Origin: Carnegiea gigantea
Taxonomy: Eukaryota; Streptophyta; Magnoliopsida; Caryophyllales; Cactaceae
Assembly (NCBI GenBank): GCA_029747015.1
Contig: JAKOGI010000338.1
Coordinates: 321,001 to 385,000, forward strand
Direction: 5' to 3'
DNA: 64,000 bases
Part shown: positions 1-11,040 of the stretch, piece after piece
How positions within the stretch are numbered: position 1 is the stretch's first letter
Layout of the letters: every line of letters begins with the position of its first letter
Program-made: the position numbers and the translations under genes
Notes under the pieces: model-generated
The model's input: only the letters and a program-made list of their open reading frames with translations
What the model was told of the DNA's origin: nothing
Databases searched by the model: none

Positions 1-84
1 TTAATCCTAAGTACAGTAATTGTACAGTGCATGATTGATTGATTTAGTATAATTAACAACGAAATTCTGATTAGCAATGATTGA

Positions 85-477
85 TTAAGCACAGCAAACA
101 CCTACAGAAGCAGGAGTAAACCGATCCGACATCGTTTTACGCACAAAGGGTCCGACTTCACCCTCCGGAATTTCCGGAATACTAGAAAGCCCATTGGGCT
201 TTTCCTTCTCCAATCGGGCTTCGTAGCCGGCCTTGGAGCTCCGGAAAACCAAGCGTAGAACCTTCTGGACGGACCTGGAGAGCTTCTTGGAACCCGCCAC
301 CTTCTGCGGTGGCGGACGGCGGCGAAGGTCGTCGGAAGGAAGGCGGGGCATAGAGAAGGTTCTAGAAGAAGAAATGATGGCTGAGTCAAGTCGTTTCTGG
401 AACGAGTTCAACTCGAACGAGTCGTACAGAGCGCTTCCACAGTCCCACACCTGCTTAGAGGATTTGGTCTTCTCCAT
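85..477 (-). CDS. Small plant-specific protein with WDCGSxLYDSFEL motif (130 aa)
   Basis: An intact single-exon frame of 130 residues, starting at the ATG complementary to 475-477. Residues 11-23 read WDCGSALYDSFEL. The same signature occurs in the protein at 32669-33067, so the two are paralogues. The middle is basic and Ser/Pro-rich with a PPPQK stretch, and the C-terminus ends in CCA. I see no signal peptide, membrane segment or catalytic motif. I recognise the motif as typical of small uncharacterised plant proteins but know no biochemical function. A TATA box lies about 105 bp upstream of the ATG, and the leader is rich in AGAGAGA, both normal for a plant promoter. The gene is probably real and intact; its role is unknown. 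Confidence 0.8.
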   Translation of the reverse strand: MEKTKSSKQVWDCGSALYDSFELNSFQKRLDSAIISSSRTFSMPRLPSDDLRRRPPPQKVAGSKKLSRSVQKVLRLVFRSSKAGYEARLEKEKPNGLSSIPEIPEGEVGPFVRKTMSDRFTPASVGVCCA

Positions 478-582
478 TTTTTCTGTAGAAAGAGAAACTG
501 TAGAGAGAGAAACTAGAGAGAGAAATTACGGACAGAGCATTCAAAGGGTGGTTGAGAAAAACACAGCAAAGGCCGGCTTCTG

Positions 583-591
583 CTTTATATA
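583..591 (-). promoter_or_regulatory. TATA box of the 85-477 gene
   Basis: The complement reads TATATAAAG about 105 bp upstream of the start codon. That would place transcription initiation near 550-560 and give a leader of about 75-85 nt. It is the best TATA match upstream of this gene. Confidence 0.55.
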
Positions 592-599
592 TACACATA

Positions 600-2204
600 A
601 CATAAGTGGTCAATAAAGAGTAAAGTAATATTATGTTTATTTGTGTATTTTATTTTATTTTATTTTATTTTTGGCGCTAATTGTTTTTTTTTTATATATA
701 TATAAAAATTTTCCCTCCATTGGAGAATGTGTAAAGCGTGTACACGGTTTAGGTGTCAAATGGTCTCAGTCAAACCAATCATCAGAAAATATAGAAGATA
801 AAACCGGATGAGGTATGGTGGATTATATCTCGTGGAGTTGGATTATATATGATTAAGTTGGGTAAGATTTAATCGAAAATGACAAAGATTTTGAATTAGC
901 AGAGTATAATTTGGGGTCATTGTTTAGGTGTATGTTGTATGTGCTAGCGGGACTCAGCTCGATAAAGCATAAATATTTTTGTATTTTTATTATTATTTGT
1001 CAGATAACTATCAAAACAAAAAGTCGTACTTTTTATTTAAATAATAGTATATACTGACCGTCACAAAATATTGTAAGGGCCCAAAAATTTATTGCCCGAC
1101 CTCCCTGTTGATGATATGAAAATTGTGATCTTGTGATGTCACCATAAAGAAGCTTTGTGTCAATTGTCATGAATTGTATAGCAAGTTAAAGTCTAGTGGA
1201 CCTCTCTCTTTAAGACCTAACTGTCGGATATTTGATTGTCTCTTCAACTTGCAACCCACGATATATATGTATATCATGTAATTTTCAAGTAATTTTACAA
1301 GAATAGTTACAGCTTAATTATTATATTAACAGTTAAATTGTAGATTCAGATCTCATATGCACATGTTTAACTTTTCTGTGTTTATCTGTACATAAAATAA
1401 TGTAGCATTTATTGCATCTTTTCTTGTTCATTTTTTCCCCGATTTTGTGGCCATGCGAAGAAAAATAGTGAAATTCATACACGAAAAATCTTTAGATTAA
1501 GTTCTTATTGTCAACTATATAAAGTCTTCAATCAATTAGGATTCATGTAAGCTTATCTTTCATTCTTTACAAAGATTATGATCGAGTTTAATTAACGCTT
1601 TTGAGAAATGACTATTGCATTAATGAAGAGATTGATACGAAGTTTCGGGCCATTTGACTCGTTCACAAATCACAATTAGTGCTAAAATTAAGTTGTTAAG
1701 AATCATTGAATCAATATTAATTAGTTTAGGGCCACTAGCTAGGTTGCATGCATGGTGGGTCAAAAGATTTGCATGCATTAATTATTTCCAAGTCGTATGC
1801 CTCAATTGAACACGTTACTTATAAAATCGCCATGAACCCTAGCTAGTTTGCCATCTTTAATTCCAATAATATTGACACCCACTAATTAAGTAAATTTGCA
1901 ACCAATATAATGTAATTTTTCCTGAAAATAGTTAATTGTCAAAAGATAGCAATACTTAAAATTTAGGGCTAGATTGCTTTGCAAGAAAGATTCGAAGTGA
2001 ATCATAATAAAATCTCGAATTTAACTCGATGACATTGGTAGAAATGCTTTAATATCAAGGATTAAATTTCGAACTTTTCAAGCTAGTAATATTGAGGATT
2101 AACTATATACGTAATTAGCTCAAGTAGAAGACTGTAAGCATCTATGGATAGAAAGAGAGACATTCATATCGTGATTCAATCCATCCATTTACAGATATGG
2201 TAGC
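600..2204. other. AT-rich intergenic spacer
   Basis: No coding region is recognisable. A (TTTTA)n microsatellite lies at about 641-671 and a short TA run near 694-704. The rest is unstructured AT-rich DNA with stop codons in all frames. Confidence 0.6.
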
Positions 2205-2212
2205 CTTCTGCT

Positions 2213-2851
2213 TAGGGTTGGCAAAAAAATTCGTACCCACCTAGAACTTGCAAAATCTGCCTCAGTGGGTATGGGTATGGATATAGGTATAGGTATGCGT
2301 GGTGAAAATGAAAAAAAATGGGTTTGGAGTGGGTATTCATAAAATGGGTGTGGGAATGGGTATAAGTCTTACCTGTCACGTGCTTTTTTTATCAATATCC
2401 ACCCCATATAAAACCATGCCCATTTGTTTAAAGTTTTTATTTATTACTTGCACTTGGATATTTTGCTAAGTACTTTGAGTCGTGTGGTATTCAAGATTTC
2501 GGTGGAACACTTTACTATAAATTATAACTGTCAAGTACTAATTTGTCACTTTGATTGACAAACTTTTAGTTGTATTCGACATGATATGATATTGTGGTGG
2601 AAGTTTGATATTAATGTAACATATTAGTTGCTTGATGTAGAATATGGGTGTAAAATGAGTTCAGTTTTTTTGTCTATATATACCCAAACAAAATCCACAT
2701 ACCCTTTATCGGTCATATCCAGTGGGTATGGGTATGGAATAACTTTACAATATCCGATGAGTACGGATATGGTATGAATATTAATTTTGAAAATGAGTAT
2801 AGATGAGGGTGTGGCTAAATTCATCCTATACCCGACCCATTGCCATCCCTA
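2213..2851. mobile_element. Non-autonomous hAT-type element with perfect 8-bp target duplication
   Basis: The 639-bp element begins TAGGGTTGGCAA and ends TTGCCATCCCTA, so its 12-bp terminal inverted repeats differ at one position. It is flanked directly on both sides by CTTCTGCT (2205-2212 and 2852-2859), a perfect 8-bp target duplication as expected for hAT transposases. GGGTATGGGTATGG-like motifs recur near both ends (about 2267-2300 and 2722-2740), like the subterminal repeats of hAT elements. No transposase frame exists, so it must have moved with an enzyme supplied from elsewhere. Confidence 0.85.
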
Positions 2852-2859
2852 CTTCTGCT

Positions 2860-4044
2860 TGAGCTAATTACTCATGTAGTTAATATGATATTGGTGGATA
2901 ATTTGTATGACACGTTTCTCAAATTACCAAGCAAGTAAGTAATTACAATATGTGGTACGGTGGTTTATGAGGAAAGTATCTGTGATATGGCATCGTCATC
3001 ACCTTATTAATGACCCCAAGTTGCATTGGCTAGTTCTCTACAAGTTTGCAATGCAATGACTTCCATTTTATTAAGTTGCTTTGATCAGTTGCAATAATAA
3101 TCTGTTTTCTTTATTTTTTTATTGCACAAAATTATATTATGCAAATCTTCATTTGATCAGGACCAGATCACATCTGTGGCAGATCCAAGTTTTATGGGTC
3201 AACAATCAAGAGGGACTTGAAGTCCCTCTAACAATGCCTTTACTTTTTAATTTCTCTTTTTTTTGTTGGGGTTAAAATACTGGTAAAGTCCCATTTTTTA
3301 AGGTAATTAATCTTGGTATCTAATGTATATCCTCTATTATGCAACTATTTTTAATTTTTTCGATAAGATACATAGCCAATTATTAATTTCGGAGTTCGGT
3401 CTATTCACTAACAACAATAATAACTTTCAGTGTGAGTCCTGTTTCTGCGGGACTTGAAGAGATATTACTGTTTGACAACTTTACTTCTACAGACATCTCT
3501 ATTATCTACTCATAAAGAGACGGATTTCAAGAGACCGCATAAAAAGATTTTGAAAATATACTATGTGATAGCGAGGGCTAAAGTACATGAAGACATGTGT
3601 GATTCTTACATTAACATAAGTGAGATTCAAAATATTGATTAATTGATTTGGATTAATTTAAAGTAAAAGGAAAGGGGGGGGGGCAAGGCCGGTCTACGCG
3701 CATTCATGAACAGTAGTTGCAATGGCATAATGGCGATTCACATTTCACATGCAAGCACAATAATGATATCTTTTTATATTAATAAATATATAAATTAATT
3801 AGCTAACCAAAATGGACCCTTGACTCTTGAGGCTTTGCACATACATACTCAAATATTTAATATGCATGAGTTAGTATATTTAATTTTCATTTAAATTCGT
3901 ATTTCCCACTTGACTTGTTATATTAAGGTAATCTCAAGTCAAGACATCTTCTCCTCTCATAGAATGATATTTTTTTTAATTTTTAAAAAATAGACAAATA
4001 TTTCCCCCATTGACTAGTTATATTTGATGTACAATTACATATTT

Positions 4045-4076
<32 letters not shown>

Positions 4077-4273
4077 CACACACATGTATATAATTTTTAT
4101 GCAATTTAAATCTTATTTTTAACTATTTAAAAAAATAAGTTCAAATGATCGAGTTTAATTTAGATAAATTCAGCATACACAAGTTGAAGGAAAAAGGATC
4201 TTAAGTTAGCTGAATCTCATTATAATTGACCATTTACGAGGTCTAGAGACTTATTGATTGCTTTGAGGAAGAC
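2860..4273. other. Intergenic spacer with short repeats
   Basis: No gene is seen. The stretch holds a G-run at about 3675-3682, a compound microsatellite at 4044-4084, and GTGGCAGATCCA at about 3176, which resembles the ends of the repeats at 41137 and 59270. Short open frames here have no recognisable protein features. Confidence 0.5.
4044..4084. repeat. Compound (TA)n-(GA)n-(CA)n microsatellite
   Basis: Uninterrupted TA dinucleotides pass directly into GA and then CA dinucleotides over about 41 bp. Confidence 0.85.
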
Positions 4274-4276
4274 TAA

Positions 4277-4669
4277 GGTTCCGTTTGATCATTAGAAAAT
4301 TTGGTGTAAAGAAAAGTTTAAGGAAAAAAATATGAAAGAAAAAAATAGGTGAGAATATAAGTTTTTTTCTCTTGTTTGGATTGAGGAAAAAATATAAGAT
4401 TTGGATGAGAAATTTGAATGTTAATGAATTACTTGAGTCATGTTGATGTCTTCTAAGCAATGCGAGGTTGGATGAGGTTGGGAATTTTCCTCAGACTTTC
4501 CTTACAATTTCACGAGAAAAATTTTATCACTTATCTCTAACAATTTTTCCACCTAATTTTCGTCCATATTTTTTTTCTTTGTGACTTTTTTTAAACCAAA
4601 CACAGGAAAAAAGGTAACTTTTCCAATTTTTTTCCTTTCCATCAAATTTTTAAAGGTCCAAACAAAACC
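4277..4669. mobile_element. Harbinger/Tourist-type MITE, copy 1
   Basis: This 393-bp element is flanked by TAA (4274-4276 and 4670-4672). Its ends form a long imperfect inverted repeat: GGTTCCGTTTGATCATTAGA on the left against GGTTTTGTTTGGACCTTTAA on the complement of the right. The interior carries AAATTTGAATGTT and GTGCGAGGTTGG-like segments shared at high identity with the element at 17238-17654. The TWA target duplication and lack of coding capacity fit a Tourist-like MITE mobilised by a PIF/Harbinger transposase. Confidence 0.75.
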
Positions 4670-4672
4670 TAA

Positions 4673-6050
4673 AACCCCACATAAGAACATAGTTTTGCTT
4701 CTCTAATTAATCGTAGGTAAGATCTGTAATTTGAAACCTAACCTCGGTGCCCCAAATCCAACAACAAAGCCTATGCATGCATGCATGCGGTGTACATAAA
4801 TAATCATGATTCTATAAACAACATCAATAACTTTCGACACCTAAAAATCACAGACTAATATATAGATAGTCTTATCCCTATAGAGATTTGTATAACCATG
4901 ATTTCAAAAACTAATTACGTATGGTATAGCAAATTCACAATTGATTATCTTGGTTTTGACAACGTAATACCGCATGATTTTGACAATTAACCTAAATAAT
5001 AAATTAAAACGACAAGACGTACATACTATATACTCTCAGCCTTGGATAAGTACGAGGATCCCGTTTGGTTGGCCTGATCTTTTTAGTGGTCTATAATATA
5101 TGATGAGATCTTTGGGTTATATGTTTATTTGTGCACCATGTGATTCATGCATGTTAATTTAACCAATTAGTCAGTTAACAAATTAAATAAATAGATTTTA
5201 TTTATTAAATCACAAAAAAAGGAAAAGAATTTGGGGGGGGTTGATGGAGGTGAGGAGCAACCAAACTAATAGTAAAGTGGTGAGCAGGTGCCAAAATGTA
5301 TGAAGATATTTTTTTGAAAAATATTTTCAAAAAATTAGTGAATGTCAATCTATTAGTTCAATTGATAATTAAAAAAATATTAGAATTCATATAAACCAAG
5401 GAAAATAGAATTATCTATAAAGCTGTTTACATTATAAAGTTGATCAAGTCAAATCAAACCCGCCATAAAAATTGTGACGTTACACACACATACAGACACT
5501 CTAGAACCGATAAGTGATAATTCCAAAACGTTTTTTTTTTTTTATTTGGGAGAAAGTTAATTCCAAAATGTGATGACGTATATCATTCATTATTTCTAAT
5601 AAATATTGCTCTATATAATATTTAACATAGATTATTCATTGTTTACTGCTTTAGTTATAAATTCGTTGAAATATATCCATAAGATGTTAATTTCTTCAAA
5701 ATTTTCCTTTATGTAAGTTTTTCCTTTTATTCGACAGCAGCTCTTTTTGAGTTCTTTCCAAGTTAACGGGCTCCGCAAGCCTAAACCTATGAGCTCCTCC
5801 AAATTTATAGGGCCCTTAATTTAGTTTACCGTTCTTTTTGCTAATAAAAAAGAGTCATAAGAATTAATTTAATTTAATTTAATTTAATAGGACATTAAAG
5901 AATTGGTAAATAATTATTACGTATCCCTGCGACTGCGAGTATAGACTCTCAGTAACCAAATGTCATATATCTACTCTTTTACTAGTGTATTTGTTATATA
6001 ATTATTTCTTCGTATAAATTTGAACAAAAAAAGTCCACAAAGAAATTATA
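4673..6050. other. Intergenic spacer downstream of the GAT2-like gene
   Basis: AT-rich, with an (ATTTA)n run at about 5862-5890, a G-run near 5233 and T-runs. No coding region is recognised. About 6050-6403 is probably the 3' UTR of the transporter gene. Confidence 0.5.
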
Positions 6051-6403
6051 TTGAACTTGCTCCCGAACTTTACACCTTGCATCTCACAATGGGTCTTCTA
6101 CCCAAATAATTGCAGTAGTCTGTGGCAATCTACAACTACAACGTAAGATGATTAGCTCTAAAAGAGTCGATCAATGTAACACCATCGATCCTTTGATCTT
6201 CATCTTGTTTACATGAAAAATAAGAATCATATCATTCGGAAAAAAAGAGGCTAACTTCTTCGAAGATCCAGCCCCTGTGCAATTTACAAGTAAGACTGTT
6301 AAATCAGGCCCCCACTTTGTGTAGGCGGGACTCTTGAGGTATGAATTTGGACTCGCGTGTTTGCTATGGAGGCGAGTCAGTAACTTCTTGGCCAAGTTCT
6401 CTA

Positions 6404-9400
6404 TCAGACCATGACGCTGTTGCTAAATAGCTTGAACTGCTTAGCATCAAGAACCAACTTCCTAAATGAAGAGAATGCTCCCAAAATGCCTGCCCCGGTG
6501 AAGATGACAATGATGGAGATGTTAATCCAATATGTAGGTGATGTTTTCGGGGGCTTGTGTGTCATGTTGTAGAGCAGCATTGGAAGTATGAAGTCTAAGG
6601 GGATGAATCCGATGGCTCCTACCACGGCATTGATGTCCCCAAAGAACGGGAGCATCGCTGCAAAGAATCCGCTCAGCATCATGTATATTGTACGAAGAAG
6701 TATCCTAGGTATGAGGTTTCTCTTGGAGAACATCCCTTGAGTTGTATCAGCAGATTTCTTCTCCATGATCTCGAAAGCTAGTTGTGAGTAGACCTGTGGA
6801 AATTGGGACATTAGATCAATGCATATCATAGATCACATAACTTTAAGTCTCTTAAAAGAACTGCAAATAGTTGATCTGTATCGAGGCCAAGTTTATCTTA
6901 TAGACTAAAGGAATTACATGCACGTCTAGGAAGAGAGTTAGGGATGCTAACTCATTCTTCGGTATCTACATCGAAGAGACACTATATTGACAAGGTACTT
7001 TGGAAATGAAGCATGATTGAATGGTACATGAGATTACATACCAAACCAATGGCGAAAAGCTGGAGAAGAATGAAGACAAGCGCGAGTGCTAAAACCCACG
7101 TAGGAACCAGAGCAGGGCCATTATCAGGCATGAAGCTCTCAAGTATGTTTGAAGTAGATTTGTTGCCAAACGTATAGTATCCAGACACGGCAATGGAGTA
7201 GCAAGTGATAAAGATCACGGTGTAGCACAAAAAAAGACCTTTCAGCATCTTCCCAGTTGCTGGTGGAGCTAGAGTTGCCTAAACACAAGCGAAAAGGGGG
7301 AAAATTTTTCGTTAAAGGATAGACTACGAAAGTATTTCTGCCTTTTTACGTGTAATGCATGAAGCAACCTTAAGGTATAGAGGAAGTCCGATGAAGAAAT
7401 TACTTGTATTTCGGGTAGTATACCGTTCCCAAAAATTGAGGCTATTATGGAGATGGCAGTGAATGCATTAAAAACCCTGACGGCCTCTGATCGGTCTAAA
7501 GAATAGTCCTTCGGAGGGGCATTTTTTGAAATACCTGCAAATATAAAGCCCTGCTATTGAGATAAAGCTCGAAAAGAGATCATCGATCTTGCTTGGTGTT
7601 ACATGTTAGTTAAGTACTAGTTGATTTTTGCGGTATCAAGTACAACAACACTTTAAAAAGATGCACTAAGCTTAACAGTGTGCATTAGTAAAACCAAACT
7701 GTATGTACTAAAGATGCTCAAAAACCTGATCATACTAATTTCCTGATCCGAAGACCCCAAACTAGATCCAAAGAAAGGCAACTCAATTTTGACATGAACT
7801 TAATCAATCTGAACTAGAACTAAAGAAAACTAGTTGACATGACACTAAAATGATCCAATCCAACTTTATCCGATCTAAACAATCGATTAATCCATTCTAA
7901 CTCAACCTGAATTTGACCCATTTGCAAGGTTCAAGCTAAATTCCCACTTGCAGATTTTACGAAGAATAGAGTCCAGAACTGAGATAACAATATGTTCACA
8001 TAAGTGGGAGGATTTACAGTTTGATGCATGAGAAATGACCCAACATATTGAGTTTCGCCATCAACCTCAAGCTTTTACCACATCTAAAGAATTTACAGGA
8101 CAAAACAGAAAGCACAACAGTTCTTTTTTTGGAAGGAGGGGGGGGATTGGTGTTCGAACCTGCATGAACACAAGCACCGACAACCAGGAAGCAGTAGCCC
8201 AAACTGAGAAGCAGAGAAGCCAAGTTGATGTATCTGAGGGAGTGAAAGGTTGGGATTTGCGAGAGAATGATCATCACTGCTGTCGCTATTGCTATGAATT
8301 GATACAATTGCATCGAACCATGCGGTGAAATTGTTGAATACATAATCTTCAAAGACCCAACAGAGAACAAAAAGAAGCAATTTAGTATCATCAAATAGAC
8401 AAATACATTCAGGATAAGTTGCATGGTGATCATTTACTATAAGTTCATCAAATAGACAAATACATTCAGGACAAATTGAATGGTGATCATTTAGTTCCTG
8501 TAAGTTCAGTTTGTCATGTCATTTCATTCATGTTTAACCAAGGGCTTGTATTGGTCTAGGCAACTCAATACACTGATCACTGCGAACCATCTTTAAGACC
8601 GATAACAACGAAGAAAGTGTTATTGGTTCTTCTCATTAAAATCAATGTAGCTCATACGAAGATGTAGCTTAAGCCAGTACATTAAAAAGCATTATGACCA
8701 ATTCAGACCAGATATTCAGATTACAGGCTGTGTAATATTGCATGAAACCAGGTCAAAAGCTAATAGGGAAGAACAGCTATTGGTTATAGAGTCGTAGTGC
8801 GACAGCAACATAACAATATCCTCAAAATAAAGTCAATAGACAGATTATTGAATAGCATTTGTTAGAAAAATATGTAGTTTAAGAAGGCAATCTCAGTATA
8901 AGAAGTAATGCATAAAATAAAACCAATGACTAGAGATTGGTTGACTCGAAACAGGGACAACTAAGCTAGCAATGCAGCTTAAGGTCTTCAATACCTGAAG
9001 GCATTGTCCGGCAAGCAGGATAGCTCCAATCCCTATACCGCAGTTGATGGCTGTTTGAATTGACACGACGAAGTAAAACATCCATCCATACCCTGCACAG
9101 CATATTCAAATGAATTACGTGAAGGTCAGTAATCGTTTCCCTCGATTCCAACTCAATGTAAATCTTAAACATAAGGGTTGAGGTTGTTCACATTTCGATA
9201 TCCCTATATGCTACTTGCGCGCATCCACAATAGGACAATGTCTTTTTCTCGTAGTGACAATATCCTTTATCAGACAAACTTGATAGACTAGAAGTATGAA
9301 AGCCTCCCTTGAATCCTTGATATTCACAGTTTAATATATGCGTTATTCGGGTTAACATAAGCTCACATATAAACTTGCGACTATTTCACTAACTGAGGCG

Positions 9401-10788
9401 GCCAATATCTTCAGACAGGGCCACAGAACGATTTAGCGTTCAAATAAGTTGGTACATACCGTATTATGAAATAGCCGTTCACACTGAATCACCAAAACAG
9501 AAAAAGATTCTAGTGTACTTAATTTCTTAGACACGGATGCAACTTATAAGTTGCGAATGCTTTGACCAAATCCCAACAATTTAGAGCAATCCAATCAAGT
9601 ACTGATCATGAATAGACATACAACATGTGGGTATTTGATGTGTTTTCTACTCCTAAAAGATAGTGTAGGACAAAGAAACAAGCCAAAAAGGAACTTTGAT
9701 TAATCAGGTCACCTTGTTCCCATTGGGAGTCCCCATTATTCAATGACCATGTGTACACCCAATAATTAGCTACAAGCTCTTGGTGTTCATACATAACTAG
9801 CCCTAAACCCATGCTATGCACAAGTTGTTCTAAAATTTTAGTTAAAAATATGTTTAAAAATATTAGAATTAATCTTATAATAATTTAAATTTTTAGAAAT
9901 AATAATATTAACATATCAGCAATTTATTTCTTTTTCCTCTTTATAGAAGTAATTGAAAAGTTACTATTTATTATGATGATTTTAACTCATATATTGTTTA
10001 ATTTTTTATTTTTAAATAAAGTCTCACTGAATGCTTAAGACTTTAACTTAAAGTAATTAACAAAATATTTATAATGAATCCATCTAATAACATAAATTTT
10101 TTTTTTAATAACTTAAATAATATTTTTTAAGAAGGAAAAAAAACAAAAAATATTATAAACTGACAAATAAATGAAGGCACGTAAGGAGAACGCACTGTAA
10201 TTCCTGCCTGCGAGGCATGCACAAAGTCAATCAATGGGTTGTTGCCAAGTGGCAGTGGGACCCATGGGAGTGGGGGGGCGGAAAACGCCATCGATAATTC
10301 ATTAAAACGCCAAATGAAGGCGGAAAAAACAATTCCAATTATCCAAATTAAAGGACAACCTATTGAAAAGGTCCTTGAACCATCTAATCTAATATTAGTA
10401 ATTATGCACCTAAAACATGATTAGGAAACAATTAAAAACAAATAAAGTTACCTAACACATCGGCGGCGAGTTCTCGGAAGCGAATATGGCGGCGACCCTG
10501 TTTTTCGCAGTGATCGAGGACCAGAGACATGAGATAATACGAGTAGAAAGTAACGACCCCCATCGCCGTTAAACAGACGAACCCTAGGGCCCACCCTAGT
10601 CCTCGGAAAACGTACGGCAACGTCAGTATTGTGGGCCCCACTATCGCCGTCGTCAGGTGGTATCCGGCGTGCCACCACTTCCCCTTCGATTCCAGCACGA
10701 ACTGCGCTCCGGCATCGTTTTGCCGCTCCGACGATGATGTCGGTTTGTGCCCGTGCCCGTACCCGTTTGTTATTGGATCCTCCGGCAT
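6404..10788 (-). CDS. GAT2: Probable GABA / amino-acid transporter (AAAP family), six exons, 459 aa
   Basis: Coding exons are 10452-10788, 8995-9092, 8160-8346, 7404-7534, 7042-7278 and 6404-6793. All junctions are GT-AG and phases match, giving 1380 nt. The hydrophilic N-terminus is followed by [20 protein letters not shown], the first membrane segment of plant GABA-transporter-like AAAP carriers. [20 protein letters not shown] follows in exon 2, [12 protein letters not shown] in exon 3, [20 protein letters not shown] in exon 4 and [20 protein letters not shown] in exon 6. About ten or eleven hydrophobic segments and a 459-residue length fit an intact proton-coupled importer of GABA or other amino acids at the plasma membrane. 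Arabidopsis At5g41800 (probable GABA transporter 2) is the expected counterpart, supported by the neighbouring CIP1-like, crooked-neck and nucleotide-sugar-transporter genes. Substrate is inferred from family only. Confidence 0.92.
8387..8495. repeat. 57-bp tandem duplication beside an exon acceptor
   Basis: Two copies of a segment starting ATCAAATAGACAAATACATT lie 57 bp apart, with a few substitutions. The first ends about 40 bp upstream (on the minus strand) of the exon-3 acceptor at 8347-8348 of the transporter gene, so the duplication covers the branch-point region of intron 2. Confidence 0.8.
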
Positions 10789-11030
10789 CCTTTAATGGTA
10801 GGCAGACAGTCTTATTCCGATAGATTCAGATATACACAATCTTAATGTTCTTCAACAGAGTTTAGACAGATTCAGATGCAGACTGTCTTATCTCTCGAGC
10901 AGGCCCGGGTGATTGGGGGATATGGCAGAGAGGGAAAATGGAGAGGGTAGAGAGAGAAGGAGGTGAGGGGGAAGTGGGAGCAAATTAGCCAAGAATGGAG
11001 GGAATTAATGTGGTATTAACTAGAGTTTCC

Positions 11031-11037
11031 TTTTATA
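11031..11037 (-). promoter_or_regulatory. TATA box of the transporter gene
   Basis: The complement reads TATAAAA about 245 bp upstream of the ATG at 10788. It would start a transcript near 11000 with a roughly 210-nt leader containing CT-rich tracts. Confidence 0.5.
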
Positions 11038-11040
11038 GAA

